From DATKCJ01 sp035513275 (GTDB taxonomy: Bacteria > Verrucomicrobiota > Verrucomicrobiia > Opitutales > Opitutaceae): a stretch of 10,485 nucleotides of DNA. This document shows, one piece after another, positions 5,242-10,485 of the stretch; position 1 is the first letter of the stretch, and each line of letters starts with the position of its first letter. The DNA is taken from positions 1-10,485 of the forward strand of contig DATKCJ010000279.1 of the NCBI GenBank assembly GCA_035513275.1, written 5' to 3'. Both the position numbers and the translations under genes were made by a program. The notes beneath the pieces are model-generated. The model was not told where the DNA came from. It searched no databases and saw only the letters and a list, made by a program, of their open reading frames with translations.

Positions 5242-7860
5242 ATGACCCCTGCACGGCACATGGTCGCCTGTCTTGCCGCCACGATGCTGGCGGCTGCGAT
5301 CGCCTTGGCGCAACCCGCGCAGCCGCCGCCGTTTCCGATCGTCTCCGATGCAGGCGTCACAGAGCCCGGCGGCGCGATCCGTGCGCTCGAGGCGGGAGAG
5401 CAGGCTCTTGAACTCGGCTTCACCTCCGCCGCGCGGCTCGAGTTCGAGTGGGTGCTTGCGCGCCCGGACCTCAACGCCGATGCGCGACACCGCGCAGCCG
5501 TCGGGCTGGCGTCTACCGAGATTGGGGCGGGACGCGCAGAGGCCGCGGAGGCGGCGCTCGATCGGGGTGCGAATCGCGACGATCCTGTCACGCGACTACG
5601 GCGGGCCATGATCGCATTACAGCGAAACAGCACCGATCTCGCCGCGGCCGAGCTGGCGACAATCCGCGAGGAAGACATGCCGGTGGCCGAGGTCGCCTGG
5701 TTTTTCACTGCACATGCGATGGTCGGCGAGGCGCAAGGCGATTTCGATTGGTCGCAGGAACTCTACGGACGGGCGATGGCGCGCGCGGTCTCCGAGCCGG
5801 TGCGCGCACGCATCCTGCTTGCGCAGGAGCGGGCGAAGCTAGTCGCGGGGCAGGCGACTGAGGCGCTCGCGACGCAGTTGCGAAGGCAGGTCGATGATTT
5901 TCAGGGCCGCAAGATCGGCTATGATTTCGCGGCTCAATATGCCGTCGTGCTCGATCAACTCGACCGGCGCGGCGAGGCCGTCAGTCACCTCGAGCAACAG
6001 CTTCAAGCCCTTCCCGGCACAGAGCGCGATGCGGGCGATCGTTTCCGGCTTCTGCTCGCGTTGATCGCCGGGCCGTCAAGCGGGACGGGCCAGAACGCAC
6101 TTCGCCAGCTGCTCGCCGGCGGAAACCAAACGGTGATGCAGCGCATCGCGCTGCAACTGCTCGCGGGACTTCAGGATCCCGCGGGCCGCGAGCTTTTCCG
6201 CACCGAGCTCGACACGCGCATCGCCGAGCAGCCGCCGTCCAGAATACTTGACGAGCTCCTCATCTACCGTGCTCGGTTCGCACTCTCGAGGCAGGAGTAT
6301 GGACGCGCCGAGGAGGATGCACGCACGCTGATCGCGCATTTCCCGGCGTCGCAAATGCGCGTGCCCGCGCTCAACGTGCTGGTGGCGACTGCGTGGGAGC
6401 TGAGGCGCTACCGCACTGCGGCTGACACAATCGTGCAGTTGCGCTCCGAGATCCGCGACCCGGTGCCGCGCGCGGGGCTCGCCGTGCTTCTCGCTGAGGC
6501 GTATTTCCGTGCGGGCGATTATCTGGCCGCGGCCGCGGCTTACGGGCAGGCGCTGGACGAGCAGCCGGTAAACATCCTGCGGGGGCTGTTGATGTTTCAG
6601 CAGGGGCTCTCGTTGATCCGCGCCGGGGATCTCGACCAGGCGCAGCGCATGCTCGACGCGCGCGCCGACGATCCCGGGCTGGACGTCGTCAACCGCTGGC
6701 AGTCCGAGTGGAACCTCGCGAAGTCGATGCAAGTGGCCGGGCGCACGACTGACGCCTTTGCACGACTCAACCGGCTGCTCGCCGTGGGACAGACGCCCGT
6801 GGGACTCCCCGGTGATCTGCGCCTGCGCATGGAGTGGCTGCGCGCGCGGCTTTCGCTGGACGCGGGGATGCCATCGGAGACGCTTCAATATGCCGACGCG
6901 CTACTCGCGATGCTCGCAGGCGACGAAGGACGGGGCGCGCCCGAGGAACTCCGGCGCGAACTCGCGGGCACCACACAGTTGCTCAAGGCCCAGGCGCTCC
7001 TCGCGCTCGGGAGGATCGACCAGGGCGTGGAGTTGCTGACGGAGTTGCGGCGCGACTACATGGGCACGGATCCGGCGATCTACTCGTTCATCATTCAGGC
7101 GGGCTACCTCTCCGCGCAGGGGCAGACGGTGGAGGCGCAGCGGCTGCTCATCGAGCTGGCCGACGAGCACAAGGACAGCGACTACGCGCCGTTCGCACTC
7201 TACGAAGCGGCGGCGCAGGCGGAGAAGCGCGGACTCGATGCGCACTTGCGCGAGGCGTTCGAACTGCTTGAGCGGATCATAAAGTCTTTTCCCACGAACG
7301 AACTCGTGTTCTACGCGCGGCTCAAGCAGGGCGACCTCCTGCGGAAGCTCAACCAACTCGGGCCGGCGCAGCAGACCTACGAGTTCCTTCTCTACAACTA
7401 CCAGGATCACCGCGATGCGGCGCTCGTGGAGATCGCGCTCGCCGACACACTTTTCGCGCAGTCGGCGACGGACGCGGCGCGACTCGAAAGTGCGCTCGCA
7501 CGCTACGAACGCCTGTTTGACCTGCCGAGCGCACCGACGGATCTGCGCCTCGAGGCGGGCTTCAAGCATGGCATCGCGCTGGCATCTCGCGGCAATGAAG
7601 TCGCCGCGCGCCGGATACTCTGGCTCCCTGTGGCGCGATTCCTTCTCGACGACGCCGGTCGCGCGGGACTCGGCTCGCGAGGTCGCTACTGGCTCGCGCG
7701 CTGCCTCCTCGAATACGGCCGGCTCTGCGAGCAGGCCTCCGAAACCGACGAGGCTCGCGAAGCTTACCAGTTGATCCTTCGCTACGGTCTCGGAGCCGAC
7801 AATCTGGCTCGCGCGCGGCTCGCGCGGTTCACCCAGCCACGGCCGGCCGGCGGCGGATGA
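5242..7860 (+). CDS. large exported tetratricopeptide-repeat protein
   Basis: An 872-residue product, almost entirely alpha-helical, built from many degenerate TPR-like helix pairs. Examples are ARLEFEWVLARPDLNADARH near the N-terminus, LLAEAYFRAGDYLAAAAAYG in the middle, and ARLKQGDLLRKLNQLGPAQQ plus the following TYEFLLYN near the C-terminus. The N-terminus (MTPARHMVACLAATMLAAAI) is a Sec signal peptide, probably cleaved after ALAQ, so the protein acts in the periplasm or at the outer membrane, most likely as a scaffold. ATG 5242 is chosen for the signal peptide; ATG 5260 (the M of MVACLAATML) is an alternative, and the open frame extends upstream to 5056 without a signal sequence. It heads an operon with ExbB-, ExbD- and TonB-like genes, so it may connect the proton-driven complex to cell-wall or outer-membrane targets. 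Length and linkage recall TPR genes beside exbB/exbD in other Gram-negative phyla. Confidence 0.85.
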   Translation: MTPARHMVACLAATMLAAAIALAQPAQPPPFPIVSDAGVTEPGGAIRALEAGEQALELGFTSAARLEFEWVLARPDLNADARHRAAVGLASTEIGAGRAEAAEAALDRGANRDDPVTRLRRAMIALQRNSTDLAAAELATIREEDMPVAEVAWFFTAHAMVGEAQGDFDWSQELYGRAMARAVSEPVRARILLAQERAKLVAGQATEALATQLRRQVDDFQGRKIGYDFAAQYAVVLDQLDRRGEAVSHLEQQLQALPGTERDAGDRFRLLLALIAGPSSGTGQNALRQLLAGGNQTVMQRIALQLLAGLQDPAGRELFRTELDTRIAEQPPSRILDELLIYRARFALSRQEYGRAEEDARTLIAHFPASQMRVPALNVLVATAWELRRYRTAADTIVQLRSEIRDPVPRAGLAVLLAEAYFRAGDYLAAAAAYGQALDEQPVNILRGLLMFQQGLSLIRAGDLDQAQRMLDARADDPGLDVVNRWQSEWNLAKSMQVAGRTTDAFARLNRLLAVGQTPVGLPGDLRLRMEWLRARLSLDAGMPSETLQYADALLAMLAGDEGRGAPEELRRELAGTTQLLKAQALLALGRIDQGVELLTELRRDYMGTDPAIYSFIIQAGYLSAQGQTVEAQRLLIELADEHKDSDYAPFALYEAAAQAEKRGLDAHLREAFELLERIIKSFPTNELVFYARLKQGDLLRKLNQLGPAQQTYEFLLYNYQDHRDAALVEIALADTLFAQSATDAARLESALARYERLFDLPSAPTDLRLEAGFKHGIALASRGNEVAARRILWLPVARFLLDDAGRAGLGSRGRYWLARCLLEYGRLCEQASETDEAREAYQLILRYGLGADNLARARLARFTQPRPAGGG

Positions 7861-7921
7861 ACGCGGCGCGCGAACAGGATTCTCATCCACGCATTTCAGT
7901 GCGACTCTCTCCGACATTCCA

Positions 7922-8587
7922 ATGAACTCGATCGATCTCGGCATCCTATCACAGGGCGGTCCCGTCATGTGGCTTCTGCTGGTTGTCAGCGTGGCCGGCG
8001 TCGTGCTCTTCGTGGAGCGAATGCTCTTCCTCCATCGCGGGCAGATCCGATCGACTGCGTTTCTCGATGGTATCAAGAACATCCTCGCGAAACGGCGGTT
8101 GATGGAAGCCGTGACGGTTTGCGAGGAGACGCCGGGCCCCGCCGCGGCGATCGTGAAGGCGGCTCTGCTTCACCACGATGCCGGCGAATCGAAGTTGCGA
8201 CTCGCCGTGCAGGAAGCGGCGTTGACGGAGATCCCGATTCTCGAGCGGCGCGTGGGATCGCTCGCCGCGATCGCGCAGGCCGCGCCGTTGATAGGACTGC
8301 TCGGCACGGTGCTCGGGATGATGGCGACATTTCAGGCGTTCACCCAAGGAGGGAACTATGCCGCGCCGGGCGCACTGGCCGACGGGATGTGGCAGGCACT
8401 ACTGACGACGGCCGGCGGACTGACCGTGGGCGTGCTCGCGCACTGCGGGCATCACTTCCTTACAGGTCGCGTGCGGGCACTCGTGCGAGACATGGAGTGG
8501 GTGGCAAACGAGATTATGCGGTATCTGCTCATCGAGATGCCCACGACAGGAAAGGGAGGAGCCGACGATGGTCACACAGCCGCTTGA
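7922..8587 (+). CDS. MotA/TolQ/ExbB proton channel family protein
   Basis: A 221-residue inner-membrane channel subunit that would use the proton motive force to drive an ExbD/TonB- or TolR/TolA-type partner. Three membrane segments are visible at about residues 14-35, 113-138 and 159-181. The family hallmark APLIGLLGTVLGMMATF (121-137) holds the pore threonine T129, and ALLTTAGGL (159-167) supplies the TM3 threonine. The cytoplasmic loop between TM1 and TM2 carries LERRVGSLAAIAQAAPLIGL, typical of the family. It starts 61 bp after the TPR gene with no clear ribosome binding site. Its 3' end overlaps the next gene by 20 bp, indicating co-translation. From sequence alone ExbB and TolQ roles cannot be separated; no tolB or pal gene is in the window. 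Confidence 0.95.
   Translation: MNSIDLGILSQGGPVMWLLLVVSVAGVVLFVERMLFLHRGQIRSTAFLDGIKNILAKRRLMEAVTVCEETPGPAAAIVKAALLHHDAGESKLRLAVQEAALTEIPILERRVGSLAAIAQAAPLIGLLGTVLGMMATFQAFTQGGNYAAPGALADGMWQALLTTAGGLTVGVLAHCGHHFLTGRVRALVRDMEWVANEIMRYLLIEMPTTGKGGADDGHTAA
8555..8559 (+). promoter_or_regulatory. ribosome binding site of the ExbD-like gene
   Basis: GGAGG, within AAAGGGAGGA, lies 8 bases before ATG 8568 and inside the end of the ExbB-like gene. It is the clearest Shine-Dalgarno sequence in the window and decides the ExbD start. Most other genes here lack one. Confidence 0.75.
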
Positions 8588-9002
8588 TCTCCAGTCGCAC
8601 CTGCGGTTGCAGCCGCGGAGCTTCGATGTGTTCTACTTCGCCGACCTCGCGTTGCTTGCATTGTTCTTTCTGATGATGGGCTCGAAGTTCGTGCTCGCTC
8701 CTGGCATGCCGATGGAACTTCCCGTGATGGAGGAATCGTCGAGCCTCGCGCAGGCGGCAGATGTTGTTGTGAGCATGCGGGGCGACCAAGGCGTGCTGTT
8801 CGAGGGCGGACTGTTTCCACTCGAGGCGTTCCAATCGAAGCTCGCCGAGATCGTGGCCGCGCGAGGCGCTGAGACTGTCCTTGTGCGGATCGACCGGCAG
8901 GTGACGGCGCAAGGGTTGCTCGATTTGTGCGCTGCCGCGCGCCGCGCCGGGGCGAAACATGTGCAGATCGCAGCAGAGGAACGGTCGGAAACACCGCGAT
9001 GA
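8568..9002 (+). CDS. ExbD/TolR family biopolymer transport protein
   Basis: A 144-residue partner of the proton channel, anchored in the inner membrane by one segment (about residues 22-43) with a periplasmic C-terminal domain. D26, in FYFADLALLALFFLM, sits at the position of the essential proton-carrying Asp of ExbD (IDVMLVLL in the family). The C-terminal part VLVRIDRQVTAQGLLDLCAA (103-122) and the GAKHVQIAAEE end match the usual 'v.i.aD....y..vv.vmd..k..G...v.l' pattern of ExbD. The N-terminal tail is about 20 residues, as usual. The gene overlaps its upstream neighbour by 20 bp and its stop overlaps the next ATG as ATGA. Confidence 0.93.
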   Translation: MVTQPLDLQSHLRLQPRSFDVFYFADLALLALFFLMMGSKFVLAPGMPMELPVMEESSSLAQAADVVVSMRGDQGVLFEGGLFPLEAFQSKLAEIVAARGAETVLVRIDRQVTAQGLLDLCAAARRAGAKHVQIAAEERSETPR

Positions 9003-9760
9003 GGCTAGGTGACGGAAAGGGGAGTTGGGCGTGTCGAGTTCGAGCGCGGGCCTCCCGGCCATTGGTGGCGGCTGTTATTATTGGAGTCGGCGGGCACGTC
9101 GCGGCGCTCGCGCTGGTCAGGCTCGATATTCAAGCGAGCCCCGCGCCCGTCCGAAAAGGAGGGTATGTATCAATCGTTCACGGCCAGAGTGTATCGGGAA
9201 ATCTCGTTGTTAGTGAGCAGCTTGAGTATTTAAACCCCGAGCCTCTATTCATGCCGACCGCATGGAATGCCGGAGAGCAGCCGTTGCCTCAGGAACTCCG
9301 TCGCCAGCCGGATCAGGCGTTTCAGTCTTTTGATCCCCAGATGACATTCTCGTCGAGTCGACTCGACCCGGTGTTCGCACCCTCGGGTGTGGCCTTCGAG
9401 GATCCGATCAGGGCGCTGGATCTGGGTGGTTCTCCACGGTTTGCCAATGTTGGGCGGCGCGAAGTAGCGTCGGTTTCGCTCGAACGCCAGGCGTTCATCG
9501 AAGTCCGCAGGGTAGGGGACGGTGGTCTGGAGCTTGCCGGGCCGTTGTCGGACATGCCCCAAGGGGTCGTTGAGGTCTCTTGGGCACCGATCAGCTTTTT
9601 GATAGCGGTGAACGAGGTCGGACTCGTCGGCTCGGCGATGATTGAAGCGGGATCGGGAAATACCGAGGTCGACGATGCAATTCGTAGCTATCTGGGATCA
9701 AGATATCGGCTCGGAAATCGACTCAATCCGGGGTTCTATCGCGTGACGGTTGGGCCTTGA
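8999..9760 (+). CDS. short TonB-like energy transducer, inner-membrane anchored
   Basis: A 253-residue product with an N-terminal membrane segment (about residues 21-42, PLVAAVIIGVGGHVAALALV) after a basic stretch, then a periplasmic region. The C-terminal part (AVNEVGLVGSAMIEAGSGNT, then EVDDAIRSYLGSRYRLGNRL) follows the TonB C-terminal plan of beta strand with G-V, D..A...L helix, and a final strand (FYRVTVGP). The Pro/Lys-rich linker of typical TonB is missing; the middle is only mildly Pro-rich and has no repeats. ATG 8999 is chosen because it overlaps the ExbD stop by 4 bases and places the membrane segment at the N-terminus. The frame is open further upstream (to 8927) but that lies inside ExbD. 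GC content and codon use look lower than in the genes before it. The TonB assignment rests on layout and weak C-terminal similarity. Confidence 0.7.
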   Translation: MRLGDGKGSWACRVRARASRPLVAAVIIGVGGHVAALALVRLDIQASPAPVRKGGYVSIVHGQSVSGNLVVSEQLEYLNPEPLFMPTAWNAGEQPLPQELRRQPDQAFQSFDPQMTFSSSRLDPVFAPSGVAFEDPIRALDLGGSPRFANVGRREVASVSLERQAFIEVRRVGDGGLELAGPLSDMPQGVVEVSWAPISFLIAVNEVGLVGSAMIEAGSGNTEVDDAIRSYLGSRYRLGNRLNPGFYRVTVGP

Positions 9761-9849
9761 GTAAATTGATTCCAAATTTCAGTTGACGGGCATTTTTGGC
9801 TCTTTCAACGTCACCTTTCTTTTTCTCAATTCTCCTTTTGCCCTAGACC

Positions 9850-9925
9850 GCCCTTGTAGCTCAGTTGGTAGAGCACGTCCTTGGTAAGGACGGGGTCACC
9901 GGTTCAAGTCCGGTCGAGGGCTCCA
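9850..9925 (+). tRNA. tRNA-Thr (anticodon GGT), CCA encoded
   Basis: All cloverleaf parts are present. The acceptor stem GCCCTTG pairs with CGAGGGC (one G-T pair), and the D arm is GCTC...GAGC. The anticodon stem CGTCC/GGACG holds the loop TTGGTAA with anticodon GGT at 9883-9885. The T arm is ACCGG/CCGGT with TTCAAGT in the loop, and the discriminator T and CCA end at 9925. GGT reads ACC/ACU codons, hence threonine. It lies 70 bp upstream of tuf, a linkage seen in many bacteria. Confidence 0.98.
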
Positions 9926-9995
9926 GGCTGACGCCGGCAGGTTTCCACGACGAAAATTCGGAGACCAAACCTCAAACCGTTCCGCTTGATTTACA

Positions 9996-10485
9996 ATGGC
10001 TAAAGCCACATTCGCACGCACAAAACCACACGTTAACGTCGGCACCATCGGTCACATCGACCACGGCAAGACGACGCTTACCGCTTCCATTCTCGCGGTC
10101 CAAGCTGGAAAGGGACTGGCCGAGCTCAAAGCGTATGCGGATATCGCCAAAGGCGGCACGGTGCGCGATGCCACCAAGACGGTGACGATCGCGGTGGCAC
10201 ACGTCGAGTACGAGTCGGACAAGCGCCACTATGCGCACGTCGATTGCCCCGGCCACGCTGACTTCGTGAAGAACATGATCACGGGCGCTGCACAGATGGA
10301 CGGCGCGATCCTCGTCGTGTCCGCGGCCGACGGCCCGATGCCGCAGACAAAGGAGCACGTGCTTCTCGCCCGCCAGGTCGGCGTGCCGAAGATTGTGGTG
10401 TTCCTCAACAAGGTCGACCTCATCGACGACGCCGAGCTCCTCGATCTCGTCGACATGGAAGTCCGCGAGCTTCTCTCGAAGTATC
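9996..10485 (+). CDS. tuf: elongation factor Tu (EF-Tu), 5' part
   Basis: The first 163 residues of EF-Tu, the GTPase that brings aminoacyl-tRNA to the ribosome; the gene continues past the right edge. G1 is GHIDHGKT (19-26), G3 is DCPGH (83-87), and G4 is NKVD (138-141). The HADFVKNMITGAAQMDGAIL stretch and the MPQTKEHVLLARQVGVP region are unmistakable. Switch I is unusual: where most EF-Tu have ARGITINT before HVEY, this one has TKTVTIAV, with two extra residues upstream. The functional threonine (T64, equal to E. coli T62) is kept, but the preceding Arg-Gly is Lys-Thr. ATG 9996 is the standard start (MAKATFARTKPHVNVGTIGH); no Shine-Dalgarno is visible in the leader. It follows tRNA-Thr and is probably co-transcribed with it. 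Confidence 0.98.
   Translation, partial: MAKATFARTKPHVNVGTIGHIDHGKTTLTASILAVQAGKGLAELKAYADIAKGGTVRDATKTVTIAVAHVEYESDKRHYAHVDCPGHADFVKNMITGAAQMDGAILVVSAADGPMPQTKEHVLLARQVGVPKIVVFLNKVDLIDDAELLDLVDMEVRELLSKY

Noticed and set aside
4440..5708. A 422-codon minus-strand frame spanning lemA and the divergent gap
   Set aside because: The sequence is Ser/Arg/Ala-rich without domains, crosses a divergent intergenic region, and conflicts with the LemA frame and with the plus-strand TPR gene.
6901..8082. A 393-codon minus-strand open frame opposite the TPR and ExbB genes
   Set aside because: Arg/Glu/Leu-rich shadow with no motif; the plus strand encodes clear TPR and ExbB sequence.
9761..9780. A/T-rich inverted repeat (AAATT...AATTT) after the TonB-like gene as a terminator
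   Set aside because: The stem is only 5 A/T pairs and has no following T-run, so it is not a credible intrinsic terminator.
9766..9811. Possible promoter before tRNA-Thr (TTGACG at 9783-9788, TTGATT at 9766-9771)
   Set aside because: No hexamer near TATAAT is found at 16-19 bases from either; a promoter is expected in this 89-bp pyrimidine-rich gap but cannot be placed.

Overview
The window looks like chromosomal DNA of a GC-rich Verrucomicrobiota bacterium, most likely Opitutae-like. I base this on four things: EF-Tu carries a non-canonical switch I segment that I associate (from memory, unchecked) with Opitutae; a small beta-rich domain typical of PVC-group exported proteins is present; Shine-Dalgarno sequences are weak or absent before most starts; and heptamer repeats lie between genes. 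The taxonomic call is an inference. No phage, transposon, CRISPR array or defence locus is visible, and no stretch over 300 bases lacks a gene.

Left half (1-5065): all genes are on the minus strand. In transcription order they are lemA (4463-5065), a 650-residue HtpX-like M48 metalloprotease with a TerB-like C-terminal end (2357-4309), a secreted unknown protein (1578-2312, possibly starting at a GTG that overlaps the protease stop), a membrane-anchored unknown protein (637-1401), and a TAT-exported GH5-like glycoside hydrolase that runs off the left edge (1-486). LemA and M48 proteases are a recurrent pair in bacteria. Here they are separated by a 153-bp gap holding five tandem heptamers and an inverted copy of them.

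Right half (5242-9760): a divergent plus-strand operon encodes a large exported TPR protein, a MotA/TolQ/ExbB channel, an ExbD/TolR protein and a short TonB-like protein. The last three genes overlap or are tightly packed. Together they look like a proton-motive-force-driven energy-transduction unit (TonB-ExbB-ExbD or Tol type). The TPR protein is a plausible periplasmic partner.

Right edge (9850-10485): tRNA-Thr(GGT) is followed 70 bp later by the start of tuf (EF-Tu), a common bacterial arrangement leading into the secE-nusG-ribosomal protein region. The EF-Tu fragment keeps its GTP-binding motifs, but the normally near-invariant RGIT box of switch I reads KTVT.

I see no convincing wholly new system. 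The points most worth a second look are the EF-Tu switch I change, the heptamer inverted repeat between lemA and the M48 gene, the 18-bp perfect palindrome at the M48 stop, and the four-gene TPR/ExbB/ExbD/TonB-like operon.
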